Origin: Paramacrobiotus richtersi
Lineage: Eukaryota; Tardigrada; Eutardigrada; Parachela; Macrobiotidae
DNA: 21,255 bases
Direction of reading: 5' to 3'
Assembly: GCA_034698045.1 (NCBI GenBank)
Contig: JAQGAU010001127.1
Location: 1-21,255 of the forward strand
The translations under genes and the position numbers were made by a program. Under the pieces are notes generated by a model. That model did not search any database. It saw only the letters and a program-made list of their open reading frames with translations, and was not told where the DNA came from. Shown piece after piece: positions 1-10,241 of this stretch; position 1 is the stretch's first letter; the number at the start of each line of letters is the position of its first letter.

Positions 1-660
1 CATGTGGTTTTTGTTCTTCATCGATGCGGTACTTACAGAAACAAACGCATTTTGCTCTGTGGGTTTCCTGCATAATATGATCTCCGTAATTTTTCCCCTG
101 AAATTTATATCGGATTACAACTTTTGAAATTTTTTACGATGAACGGATTACAACGGATTACAGCTTTTTGTAAAGGTCATGTCTTCCGGATGAACTCCGA
201 GAGCGGACATTTCACTAAAGCAAGAGTCGTCCGGACACTTCTGTCGGGAGCCATTAACCGGTGTCGGTGAGTATCCTCCGGACAAACGATTGCCGCTAGC
301 TTCTTGCTAGAACGGCCGGACAAATTTCACTCACCGCTGGTTCTCTTCATATGCACTCGCAAGAATCTCACCAGTAACTCGCTTTCAGCAGAAGTATGTC
401 CACGGCATAATCATGTAGATATCGTGTTTACAATCGGGGAATCAGAACCAGAATAATTTTCAGTTGTGAAAATTATTGCTCTCCGGATGGTTTAGACGGT
501 TCAAATGCCAGCAATTCCACCGGGCGTCTGGTCTGTCCGGACACTTAATAGCCACTTGCGTATGTGCAACGATGCTTGGCTGAACGCGCGACATTATTGC
601 GATAAGTCTGTCGTATTTTCGGTCTTCTTTTATTCCTTTTACTGCTGGAGTCCTTTCATA
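1..660. other. Non-coding stretch with TCCGGA motif cluster
   Basis: I see no gene here. The hexamer TCCGGA occurs at 185-190, 230-235, 277-282, 482-487 and 536-541. The 12-mer GTCCGGACACTT is present twice, at 229-240 and 535-546. The word CGGATTACA also recurs near 110-165. These could be remnants of a dispersed repeat. No reading frame or structural RNA is supported. Confidence 0.3.
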
Positions 661-671
661 ACTAACTAAAG

Positions 672-677
672 TTTATT
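672..677 (-). terminator. Candidate poly(A) signal of receptor gene A
   Basis: The minus strand reads AATAAA about 230 bases past the stop codon of receptor A. No closer AATAAA is seen on that strand, which makes it the best candidate for the 3' end of the transcript. The hexamer and its distance are the only support. Confidence 0.4.
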
Positions 678-906
678 AAAGTTATCGGGATAGGAGACAA
701 TGGGAAATAGGAGAGCACAACAAAACGAAGCCCTTAATGTTGTTTCGCCAGCTTTCAAACAATAGGTACTGTATACAGAAATCAATCGCGTAAAAAAAAG
801 GTTACTCAGAAACCGGTCTTTTCGATAACCGGGTATATCATGGTTAACGATGCGAGCCTTTAACATCAACAGATACTGATTGCAAACAGAAATCGAATAT
901 GGTACT

Positions 907-2080
907 TTACTTTGTATAACAACTCGGACCAAGTGTTCTGCGAAACGCGTGCCGCCATTCTTTTGCGGCAAGAGGGTATATTACAGGATTCAATAAAGGA
1001 TTAAAAAAGTACAAAACACTGGCTACCGAATAGTGAATAAAGTTGTTGTAATCAGGATCGGCGGCAGCAGCCACGAAGAACACGCACAGCGGCATCCAGC
1101 AAACGATCACTCCGATCACCAAACACGAGATGATTTTGAAGTGGAATACTTTGGTCGGATTCTGGACATGCTTCCGTGAATCCGCAGTCGATATTGAATG
1201 TCCTCCTTGCGTGGTCGATCCATGGGATTTCACAAGGGTATTAACTTCTATCAGTATTTGGAGTACATAATTAAGTACATAATTAATAAACAAGGCCACG
1301 TTATTTTACCTGTTATACAACAGAAGCTCACTTACCTTGTGATCGAGAAATACCAGACTGCTGTAATGGTGCAATTCTCGCTTTGAATATTTTAGAAAAG
1401 TATTCCTGCTTGTATTTGCGAAACTTCCAGCAGATTACTGGATAAATGGCGATGATTAAGAACATCGGAGGTAAGTAACCGATAGTTGTAACCCAGAAAT
1501 ACCATCCCGGTTGAGCAGCGCCGTTTATCGAACAGTCCAGTATGCTATCTTCTCGATAATACAAGGCATCGGGAATCAGTGCAGGCAGAACCCAGGCATG
1601 GGCATACACCCAAACAACTAAGCAAAGAAGCGACGCAACCTTTTTATTGTGATGCACCTTGTAAGTCAGTGGTGATGAAACTGCCCATAGTCGATTGATG
1701 CTGATTAGAAGGTGCATGTGGAAAAGGAATATACTGCTGACCCAGTCCATATAGATGTGAGCTGTGCATGCGGTTTTTCCCAGCTGCCAGCCGTTCATGT
1801 AGTACAGCTCCATTTTGGCCCATCCACTGCCAGTAGCTTGTATCAAATCTCCGAATGATAGGCTAAGGATGTAAACGTTAAATGGGGTGTGAAGATTAGG
1901 GGACTTATGATATGATATTATCAGGATGGTGTTAGCGATTACTGTTGCGATACATGATAGGAGAATTAGGATGCCGACAGGTTTCGCATTGGGATAATAT
2001 CCTGCTTGTTCGGCTTGGGTTTCTGTTGCGTTGCCCATCCAAGTAAGATTAATTGATGTGTCTACCATGTCGGCAACCAT
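907..2080 (-). CDS. Class A GPCR, array copy A (two exons)
   Basis: Exon 1 is 1336-2080 and exon 2 is 907-1247. The 88-base intron has a GTAAG donor and interrupts a codon in phase 1, giving 361 residues. The ATG at 2080 has a good Kozak context (A at -3, G at +4). Visible features: N-glycosylation sites N11 and N17, Asp2.50 (D78), Asp3.32 (D112), Asn-Arg-Leu at 129-131 in place of DRY, Trp4.50 (W157), an ECL2 Cys, Pro5.50 with Tyr5.58, CWMP in TM6 (W299) and NPVIY in TM7. Position 7.43 is Phe, whereas C, D and E have Tyr. Loop 3 is about 15 residues shorter than in the other copies and differs in sequence. The likely role is a plasma-membrane receptor signalling through G proteins; the ligand is unknown. 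A is the most divergent copy and lacks their shared 3' flank. The acceptor (AG at 1249-1248) has a weak pyrimidine tract. An AG at 1207-1206 would also keep frame and would remove 14 residues. Confidence 0.87.
1262..1285. repeat. Tandem 12-base repeat in intron of gene A
   Basis: AGTACATAATTA occurs twice in a row inside the intron of receptor A, directly before the proposed acceptor. The repeat may have diluted the pyrimidine tract normally seen there. Confidence 0.6.
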
Positions 2081-2471
2081 GTTTCATTTCTTGATGAATA
2101 AAGCCAGGATTCGGCTTGAACGAATATTGCACTGTGTCCCGCGCGTGATACAGCGATACTGCAAGTTGGCGGATGTTTTATTACTGCGGACTCTACTCAA
2201 CATAAAAGGTGTTATTTTCATATAATGTTGCGGCAGTTGAACAGAAATGCAGCTGCGAATGACCGGCACCGGATCTGCGCTTCCAGCTACCTGAAAGTAG
2301 GTCTGAACTGCATCACTGTACGGAAATACATATGCTCAAGGTCATGGGTATAATTAACAGGGTTGTCCGATCTCCCGTTGCGTGAGTCAGGAAATGCCGA
2401 CGGGTTAGTCAAATTGCGCTACTTGGCATGTCTTTCAGGAGATAAATACTAGCTTGTGCTCGCCTAATTAG
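2081..2471 (-). promoter_or_regulatory. Conserved upstream block of gene A
   Basis: This is the 5' flank of receptor A. From about 2285 it matches the flanks of B, C and D. Shared words on the plus strand include CTGAACTGCAT, a CATATG E-box at 2329-2334, a stretch related to TATCTCCCGCTGCGTGAGTC, and GGCATGTCTTTCAGGAG near 2425-2441. The same order and spacing relative to the ATG recur in the other copies, so the block probably contains the promoter and/or 5' UTR. No clear TATA box is seen. The first 200 bases next to the ATG are more diverged than in B, C and D. Confidence 0.5.
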
Positions 2472-4049
2472 AAGGTCGTACCGCAAAGTCATGGGTCAGG
2501 AAATTCCTCGTTACGGTTTGCCAACATCATCGACCAGTAGAAGTGCAGTTAATGTGCAGCTGTGGAACGAGGAAGTTGTATCAAAGTTAGGCTAAACACA
2601 ACGAACTTCAACAAAACGTTGTTGATTCCTAACACTTAGGCTCTGAAATACAGAAGCCCTTGAGATTGCAAATAATCGGCAACAAAGCTTGTCTTTGCCG
2701 GACTACAGTGTCGATGACAAAATGGCCACCGTCACTACGCCTAACATGATTTCGCCAGACTAATGCCATCGTGCCCAATTAGCCCAAATAAACAGTAATC
2801 AGTTGGTAGATTCGCTAAATACCAAGACCTGGACAACCCTGTTTAGTTTTGTTACTAGGTGGGTGATTTGGATCGATTAATGATCGTGATCGAATAAGAC
2901 TCTGGTGCATTCGACGTATCAGACGGAAACTAGTTCAAATTACAGGTGCATAGTTAGAGAGCTAATGCGTTACATACGTACCTAAGGCTCCTGGAAAACG
3001 GTAATTTGTCACGAGAGCGAGGGCAACGGACCGGTAGTAGCCATCCGTGGCTTTTTTCTACACCGGTAATTTTTTGTAAACTTGTGCATGGTAGTTCTAT
3101 ATCATCACCATCAAGAAATTTGATTCCGCTGTGCTAGCTAATGGACAGTGGTAGAGTAGTGCGTTATTTTGAATCGCCAGCGTCGGATTACATGGTTAAA
3201 TCTAAGGGAGTGTAAGAATGGACTCAATGGCCGGACATGTCATACAGCTTGCGGAGAATAAGGAGCATCGTGGTTACGAGTTCCTGCAAAACATGGGTGC
3301 TTATTCTATCCACTAGCTGTCGAACCCTTTGGAACTCTCGGCTCCGCCTTCGTTTGCCGGTCAAAAGATTAGGGAGCCAACTGGGGAGTCCAAATCGGCC
3401 GTTCATTAAATAGCGCACTAGCTGGTGAAGGGTAGTACTAGTGCCGCTTCTGTTTTGGGCGCTTTCCCTGAACGTTCCGCGGTGATCGGTTTACTGGTGC
3501 GGATGTTGCCAAGTAAACTAGATAAAGTTGAATCTACATGTCCAATCATTACGCCTGTTTTGTAGCCGACTTGTCGATGTTTGATTCGTCGATTTAATTT
3601 GAAGTATTATGACATTGTAATAGCAAAAATTTTATTGTGCGTTATTAGTTTGTCAAATGGGTACAAAACGTCGTCCCATATTCACCGAGCTATCTATTTT
3701 CCTATAAATGCATATTTATTGGTATCTGCGCTGAGGCTTCTAGGTAATTTAATAATACTGCTATTACATTCCAGTATGTACTAACGTAACGTACAAGGGT
3801 AGTTGAAGATACGGTACGATAACAACACACGTCACAAGCGCGATCAAAATTTAATACCATCGACGCTTCAAGCTGTGCCGTATGACTTTACGTACTACAA
3901 CGCGCAAGAACATCATTAATTCTGGCTTACCAAAGTCGAAAACGGTCTTGTATCCGCCTGATATCAGGACGGAGAAAAGTGATCGGTAATCGAGTTGCTA
4001 CTATGCGGTGCACCTGCTGTTTATGTATTTACAATGTACAAGGTAAACT
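2472..4049. other. Intergenic stretch A-B
   Basis: No gene is supported. Between about 2520 and 2865 the sequence is recognisably related to the distal upstream flank of gene D (13020-13217 and 13849-13940). One shared segment contains GGTAGA, CGCT and ATACCAAGAC in the same order. The uninterrupted site GTGCCCAATTAGCCC at about 2771-2785 corresponds to the retroelement insertion point upstream of D. The short open frames at 3224-3418 (minus) and 3211-3309 (plus) match no family I know. Confidence 0.5.
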
Positions 4050-4514
4050 CGTAAGAAACACATGCAACGAAATAGACCACATGCAAGATAACCACAAAAG
4101 TTTTTCGGCACAATATGGAATCATATGAAACAGGAAACAATGTATGAAAAATACGAAAAGATACCCGAAAGGGCCGAAACGATATGACACGAAAAGTAAA
4201 AGAAGTGAACCGTAAAATATCAAATGTATCATACATTATGTACGCAATCATGATTTCCGGCCTATAAAACGGTGCCAAGAAACACTGAAAAGCACACACA
4301 ATAAAAACTTTCGGCTTTTAAAACTAAACACATTCAGAAACACACATGGTCAGTGGATAGTTGGAGTAACTGATACGCATAACATTCTTCTTCTGTTTGT
4401 GTTGCTTCGGATGTGATTGACCAATGGTCACCCGGTCTTATCAGGGACCTAATCCTATCCGGTAATTAACATATGGCGAGGATAGTTTTGGGGGAGTGGA
4501 ACTGATCACCATAA
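4050..4514 (-). repeat. Conserved 3' flank of pseudogene B
   Basis: This flank lies 3' of copy B and is related to 8380-8645, 10935-11362 and 14398-14925. Shared plus-strand words include CACACAATAAAAACTTTCGG near 4296-4315, an AGACCACATG segment near 4073, and a CAGTGGATAGTTGG-type segment. It probably derives from the ancestral 3' UTR and downstream spacer, copied together with the gene. Open frames on the minus strand in this interval are not conserved in the sister copies, so I do not call them. Confidence 0.6.
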
Positions 4515-5764
4515 CTACGCTTTCAGTACAAGAGTTTTTCGAAAAACCACCCGCCACTGGTGAGACGTTAGTAAATAAATGATCGGATTAAGTAAGGGAT
4601 TGAAGTAAGTAAAACAGTACGCTGCTCCATACAAGGTATGGTAGGATTGCATCATCTGGGCTTACAGTATAGTCTGTATAGACAATGAATAAACTGCAAA
4701 GCGGCACCCAACAGACGATCACACCGAGTACTAAGCATGAGATGATCTTGAAATGGAACACACTGCTGGGATTTTGCGGACGCTGAGGGCATGGTGGATC
4801 GGCCTGTGATGTGACTTTATACCCAACGTGTGGGTCGACGAAAGAGCGAGGCGCCTCTAAGGTCTTTCCCGATACAGCTGTATCTGCACCTAAAGAAAAG
4901 ATCATATCGTCGCTGCTGTACTCTTCTTCTGGTTCAAAATTTCATGCTCATTTAAAAAGGAGTTATTTAAAGCGGTTCTTTTCAGCATCCTAACTTAGTA
5001 TCGTATCGTTGCTTATAGTATTACCTTGCGATCGCAAGAGTGCTGATGGTAATCCGGGCTGATTTTGGCTAGGTGTAACGCATGACTGGAATTTCCTCTT
5101 GAGATAGTCCTTTCGCTGCTGCCAGAACTTCCAATAGATCATCGGATAGATGACAATGATCCAGAGAATGGGAACATCGTAGCCTATATAGATGGACCAC
5201 AACGAATAGCCCGGCTGAGCCGTACTATTAACCGCACAATCAAGACCAGTGTCTTCCCGATAATACAGGGCGTCTGGAATCTGCCCATACATCAACCAAG
5301 CATGAGCGTACAACCACAAAACTATACAACTTACTACCGATAGTTTTTTTGTTGTGATAGTGTTTATAAGTAAGCGGTGATGTGATTGCCCATAGTCGGT
5401 TAATGCTGATAAGAAGATGCATGTGGAAAATGAATATACTACTGACCCAGTCCATATAGATGTGAACTGTACATGCGGTTTCTCCAAGTTGCCAACCATT
5501 GGTGTAGTACAGCGCCATTTTGTCCCATCCAATGCCAGCCGCTTGCATCAGATCTCCGAATGAAAGATTAAGGATGTAAAGGTTAAATGGGGTGTGAAGA
5601 TTAGGGGACTTGTGATATGCTGTTATCAGGATGGTGTTAGCGATTACGGTTCCGACGCAGGATATTAGAAGTAGGATGCCAACAGGTTTTGCATAGGGAT
5701 AATATCCTGCTTGGATTTCTGTTGCGTTACTTATCTCCGTAAGGTTTTATGACATGTCTGCTTT
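4515..5764 (-). pseudogene. Class A GPCR pseudogene, array copy B
   Basis: Exon remnants are 5025-5764 and 4515-4889, joined by a 135-base intron with intact GTAAT donor and TTTAG acceptor. Compared with copies C and D there are four independent lesions. The start ATG is AAA (5764-5762). The next in-frame ATG (5755-5753) is followed two codons later by TAA at 5749-5747. An A run has seven instead of six bases (5344-5350), giving a +1 shift after TM3. A tandem GTAA duplication (4605-4612, plus strand) shifts the frame in TM7 just before NPxxY. Past that point the old frame is open to a TAG at 4517-4515. TM1-TM5, CWVP and the loop-3 leader remain easy to recognise. Two separate frameshifts plus a lost start make simple sequencing error unlikely. 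Confidence 0.88.
4605..4612. repeat. 4-base tandem duplication breaking TM7 of copy B
   Basis: GTAAGTAA on the plus strand (TTACTTAC in the coding direction) stands where copies C, D and E have a single TTAC or TAC. The four extra bases put the NPxxY segment out of frame. Confidence 0.8.
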
Positions 5765-6110
5765 GACGAAAACAGGGCTTCTGGCTTTAAGGAATAATCT
5801 ACTACGTGGTACTGTAGTTGACGTATGTCACATTAAATGCAGATTCAGACTTGACCTAGACATTGGATTCAGTTTACTATTTTCACAAGGTTTCTCAGCC
5901 GCGTAGAACAGGAATAGTGTTGCGGATAAATCTCACCAGATGTGTGAACCCAGCTGGCTGATAGTAGAACGTAATCTGAACTGCATGAGTGGAAGTACAT
6001 ATGCTAAAGGTTAATGGTAAAATTAATAGCCTTGCCCTATCTCCCGCTGCGTAAGTCAAAAAATACCGACAAGTTAGCCAAATCCTGCTAAATGGATTAC
6101 GTGCCAGCAT
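5765..6110 (-). promoter_or_regulatory. Conserved upstream block of pseudogene B
   Basis: This is related to the upstream flanks of C (9913-10361) and D (12641-12965) over its whole length, and to that of A in its distal half. Near the gene the shared words include TTCTGGCT, GAATAAT and TTGACG followed by ATGTCA. Further out are CTGAACTGCATG, a CATATG E-box near 5999-6004 and CTATCTCCCGCTGCGT. It persists although the gene is broken, as expected for a recent segmental duplicate. Confidence 0.5.
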
Positions 6111-6143
6111 CTTCGGCACATTCTAGGCCCAAAGATATTGATC

Positions 6144-6596
6144 TTTGGGATTTAGGAGCATATTCTTCTGTCTGAAACAGGTGCACATCAGGGAGATCCA
6201 ATGGTCCCATTATCGTTTCATTTAGCCAATAAAGCTTCCACGAAAGCTTCAGTCGTTTGTCTTTTGGCGTTTGGATGATGGTACGTTAGGAGGATCACCA
6301 GAAACTGTTTTATCCGAGCTGCTGACCGTACTAGAATTTGGCAGATCTGTTGGAATTGAGTTAAACCTTAATAATTGTGAACTGTTTGTAAACAAAAAAC
6401 ACTAAAAGCTCGAGATTGTTCTCCAGTCATTCGACGCTGTTGCCCCAGACTTGGCGAGTCACACAAAGGAAGACTTGACCTGCTTAGGGCTCCGAGTTTT
6501 GAAGAAGCTGTAGAGGCTGTTACGGAAAAGAAGATTGTTGAGTCGAAACGTATTACTAGCCGACTAAAATGTCCCTCCACCCATCAAGGGCTGTAA
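6144..6596 (+). mobile_element. Decayed reverse-transcriptase fragment
   Basis: Plus-strand conceptual translation shows reverse-transcriptase motifs in canonical order but across shifting frames. LSETGAHQGDPMVPLSF (frame of 6171) corresponds to the GVQQGDPxGPLL block. FVFWRLDDGTLGG (6256-6294) holds the catalytic Asp-Asp of the YLDDG motif. It is followed by GIELNLNNCELF (about 6349-6384), matching the LNxxKCE block. After a stop and a frame change, APSFEEAVEAV to STHQGL (6489-6593) resembles the thumb-side region of metazoan retroelement enzymes. At least two frameshifts and several stops show it is dead. Neither element end is identifiable and the clade is not assigned. It begins within about 40 bases of where the conserved upstream block of copy B stops matching its sisters. 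Confidence 0.75.
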
Positions 6597-8380
6597 CTTG
6601 AAAAATGGTCTAAAAATTCGCGAAGATAGCAGAATCATCTGCTTATAAAACTAATAAGCAATATTTTGGATATTATGAATATACTGAGTCTTGTGCGTAC
6701 AAATTCTACTTCCGGTGAACAAAACCGCATTTTTTCAGAAGCGCATAAAGATTTTCTATGAGCGCTCTATAGTTTTGTGCAGAATGCCGTATTCAACAAT
6801 AGAGGGTAGCTTTTCTATTTTTTCTCGGCTTCTTTCTCTTTTTAACAATTTTCTTAAGGTTTGCCTGTCAAACTGGAACTGCATGGTCTTTGTACTAGTT
6901 TAATTTTCAACTGTTGCTGCATGACATACTATCGTCTGTTAAATGTCTGCAGATTACGTACCTAGAATTTTTTATTTGCCCGCCTCACATTTCGCAATGA
7001 CCATTCGGCCTGAACCATTGCAACTGGGTATGCCATTTCCGTAACTCAAGAAAATGCGTTTAGTGGTGTCCATGTGTTTGTCGACAGACACAATCTGGGG
7101 TCAACAGCATTTACTAGGGTCTTGTTCCATTCTGTGCAGGCTTTGGGCTGGTCGTCCGCTCTTCCCTACAATGCAACCTTTTGTCCTCTGTTTAGCAGGC
7201 GTAAGATACTACAGTTTCTTATTTTCTGGCTTTGCACATTCCTGTTTGAGCTGCACAGGTTGGAGCTGTTTTTGGCGGTCGTATAAACACAGCTGGAGAA
7301 ACGCACCCAGAACGTTTTCCGGTGCTAAGTTCACTCAGCTGAGCATAAGTGTGAGCCTTCGTTTATATCAAAACGATCTACCTTTGTCATCTGAATTCGC
7401 GAAGCCGACGCATTAAATTTCAACTCCCATTGGCTGCTATGTTAAAACCTGCGACAGAAGAAAGCGCCGGTGCATCCAGTGGAGCGGAGTTTAGGGAAAG
7501 TTTTGTCGATGCGAGATAATATAAATGAATTATGAAGAAAGCAGTATCGGTTCAAAGGCGGATTGTGCCAGCATCACATCAGCAAAAGTCAAAACTTACA
7601 TGTGAAACAGTTCAAAGCAACGGTGATTTTCTGCTGGTGGTGTTGTTCGAATAAAATTCTGTAAACTGTAGTGGTCACGTGAAGAAACCGAGTATTCTGC
7701 CTTCCTTAAAAGATACTAAATTATATGGATATTCAGATTAGATCGATAAGAGAAGTGCAGGACTTTGGGGGGTCGAGAGCAGCGCACTCAAAATGACGTG
7801 GTCATGCTGTATGTACAGATACGGTGCGATTTAGCTCAGGCCGTGGAAGTGATAATTTTGGACCCACACTTTGGGCTGTGTTTAGAGCGTGGTATTTTTT
7901 ACTGATTCAGGAAACACAGAGTATTTTCTCAAGTATTATCCCGAATACGGAAAAGCAATCATGTTAAAGAAACTGTCATGGCACAAACACATAACAATTA
8001 CAAGTAATACGGAAGTTGGAAATAATACAGTAATTACAATAACATCACAAATACTATCGATGGCCACCTTTTAATGGACTATCGACTGCCATAACAGGAA
8101 ATGGTAGAGTAATCGATAGCCGCAAAGAGATGGTGAAAACGTAAGGCTCAAAATTTTTCACTTTATTTGGCAAATGCCCACTACATAAGCAAAGGCCGCG
8201 CGGGTAAAAGCTACAAAATTGCAGTTTCAAACATTAATTGCAGGCTCAAAATGTAATCGAACGTTGCTAAAATTAAGAAGCACGTCAAAGACAGAATCCA
8301 AAAATTTGTACTTCTATGCGGTACAACCCGCGTATATACGTACGATAAAAAATAATAGGGATTAAGCGTGAAATAGCAGT
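6597..8380. other. Intergenic stretch upstream of B / downstream of C
   Basis: No gene is supported. A plus-strand open frame at 7054-7416, overlapped by another at 7074-7286, has no motif, domain or codon pattern I recognise. Near 8058-8122 three ATCGAT/TATCGA words occur close together, possibly by chance. This part is not related to the 3' flanks of the other receptor copies, so the spacer 3' of C has been replaced or has diverged fully below about 8380. Confidence 0.3.
8162..8167 (-). terminator. Candidate poly(A) signal of receptor gene C
   Basis: The minus strand reads AATAAA about 485 bases beyond the stop codon of copy C and just past the conserved 3' flank. It is a plausible 3' end for the transcript, with no other support. 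Confidence 0.3.
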
Positions 8381-8649
8381 TGTGTGCAATCATGAATAAT
8401 TTTCGATCCAGATATACGGCACCCAGAAGAGATGTTTTTTGCTGAATCCGAAAAACAGACACAATAAAAACTTTCGGTGTCACACATTCCGAAACATTCA
8501 GTGGAGCATTGGATTGAGTGATCCTCATAATTTTCTTTTCCTCTATGTTGCTTCGAAGTTGGTGATTCATTCCACCAGAGACCTGATCCAGTCCGGTGGT
8601 TACGAGTCCGGTGTAGTGCCAAAAAGATGTGTTATACGAGGTGATCAAT
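8381..8649 (-). repeat. Conserved 3' flank of gene C
   Basis: This is related to the 3' flanks of B, D and E. On the plus strand it shares CACAATAAAAACTTTCGG near 8460-8477, a CATTCAGTGGA segment, a CCAGTCCG segment and CAAAAAGATGTG near the gene. It is probably 3' UTR copied with the gene. The similarity stops below about 8380, earlier than in B and E. Confidence 0.6.
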
Positions 8650-9912
8650 TTAAGCTTTCATTCCAATTGTTTTTCGAAAAGCCACCCGCCAAGCGTGAGA
8701 TGTTAGTGGATAAATAATCGGATTAAGCAAAGGATTAAAGTAATATAGTACACTGCTCCCTACAAGGTATGGCAGGGTTCCATCATCAGCGTTGACAGAA
8801 TATTCAATGGAAAAGCTGCAGAACGGCACCCAACAGACGATCACACCGAGCACTAAGCATGAGATGATCTTAAAATGGAACACCTTGCTAGGATTTTGCG
8901 TTCGATGACGAATGCGTTTTGATGGTGCATCGGCCCGTGTAGTAACTGTATGCGTAACCTGTGGGTCGACGAAAGACGGAGGCGGCTCTAAGGTCTTTCC
9001 CCCTGCAGCTGTATCTGCACCTAGATAAAATGTCATCATCGCTGTTGTACACTTATACAGACAGTACGAAATTTTAGGAAACCTTAAAAAAATAGTTATT
9101 TAAAAAAATTTAATTCACTATATTTTTTCAGCATTCCTAAAGTACTCGTAGCTTATCGTATTACCGTGGGATCCCGAAAGCCCTGACGGTAATCCGGTTG
9201 GTTTTTGGCTAGGTGTAACGCGTGCCTGAAATTTCCTTTTGAGATAACCATTTCGGTGCTGCCAGAACTTCCAACAGATCACCGGATAGATCACAATAAT
9301 TAAGCCAATGGGAACTTGGTAGCCGATATAGCTGCACCACAAGCTCCAACCCGGCTGCGCCGTGCTGTTAATCGCACAATCCAGACTTGTGTTTTCCCGA
9401 TAATATAGGACATCTGGAATCAGTGCGGGCAGTATCCAAGCATGAGCGTACAAACACAGAGCTATACAACTTATCCCCGCTAGTTTTTTGCTGTGATACT
9501 GTTTATAAGTAAGCGGTGATGTGACTGCCCATAGTCGGTTAATGCTGATAAGAAGATGCATGTGGAAAAGGAACAAACTACTGACCCAGTCCACATAGAC
9601 GTGAACTGTACATGCGGCTTTTCCAAGTTGCCAGCCGTTGTTGTAGTAGAGCTCCATTTTGGCCCATCCAATGCCCGAAGCTTGTATCAAATCCCCGAAT
9701 GAAAGATTAAGTATGTAAAGGTTAAAAGGGGTGTGAAGATTCGGAGATTTATGGTATGATATTATCAGGATGGTGTTGGCGATTACTGTTGCGATACAGG
9801 ACAGGAGAATTAGGATGCCGACAGGTTTTGCATAGGGATAATATCCTGCTTCTTCAGCTTGGGACTCTGTAGCGTTACTCATCTCAGTAAGATTCGATGA
9901 CATGTTTGCCAT
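8650..9912 (-). CDS. Class A GPCR, array copy C (two exons)
   Basis: Exon 1 is 9165-9912 and exon 2 is 8650-9020. The 144-base intron (GTAAT donor, ATCTAG acceptor) is in phase 1, and 372 residues are predicted. The ATG at 9912 is in ATTATGG context. N-glycosylation sites are N7 and N13 in the N-terminus and N182 in ECL2. Key positions: Asn1.50 N46, Asp2.50 D74, Cys3.25 C101 with partner C179, Asp3.32 D108, Asn-Arg-Leu 125-127 in place of DRY, Pro5.50 P201, Tyr5.58 Y209, CWVP with W313, Tyr7.43 Y343 and NPIIY 349-353. Helix 8 ends in a very short tail. Position 4.50 is Cys153 (codon TGT), where the sister copies have Trp (TGG). Asp3.32 with Tyr7.43 is the amine-receptor arrangement, but position 6.52 is Cys, so I do not name a ligand. 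It is closest to D and B. Confidence 0.92.
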
Positions 9913-10241
9913 AATATTGAAAACAATGTTTCTGGCTAGAGCGAATAATGTTCGAAGTGGTGCTGAACTTGACGGATGTCAATATTAATGCGGATTCAGA
10001 CTTTTTTTAACCCAAACACCGGAATCACGGTGCTACTTTCGCAATGATTTTTGGCCGCGTAGAACAAGAATGATTTTGCGGATAACTTTCACCAGATGTG
10101 ATATCCCAGCTGGCTAAAAGTAGGACGTAATCTGAACTGCATGAACGGAAGTACAGATGTTAAAGGTTAACAAGTAAAGGAAAAGTTAATTATGTTGTTC
10201 TATCTCCCGCTGCGTGAGTTAGGAAACAGCGACGGGTTAGG

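Noticed and set aside
666-971. Minus-strand frame overlapping the end of receptor A
   Set aside because: It overlaps the confirmed receptor C-terminus out of frame and has no independent support.
3224-3418. Basic minus-strand frame (LLTGKRRRSREFQRVRQLV), weakly reminiscent of a P450 helix region
   Set aside because: There is no heme-binding or other motif, no splice context and no continuation. The resemblance is too slight to name.
4021-4299. Two hydrophobic minus-strand frames in the 3' flank of B
   Set aside because: The related flanks of D and E do not keep these frames, so they are by-products of AT-rich UTR-like sequence.
6368-6580. Minus-strand 70-codon frame
   Set aside because: The opposite strand carries the recognisable reverse-transcriptase motifs, so this is its antisense shadow.
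7054-7416. Two overlapping plus-strand frames of 70 and 120 codons
   Set aside because: No domain, signal or splice signals are recognised. Overlapping alternative frames of this size are expected by chance.
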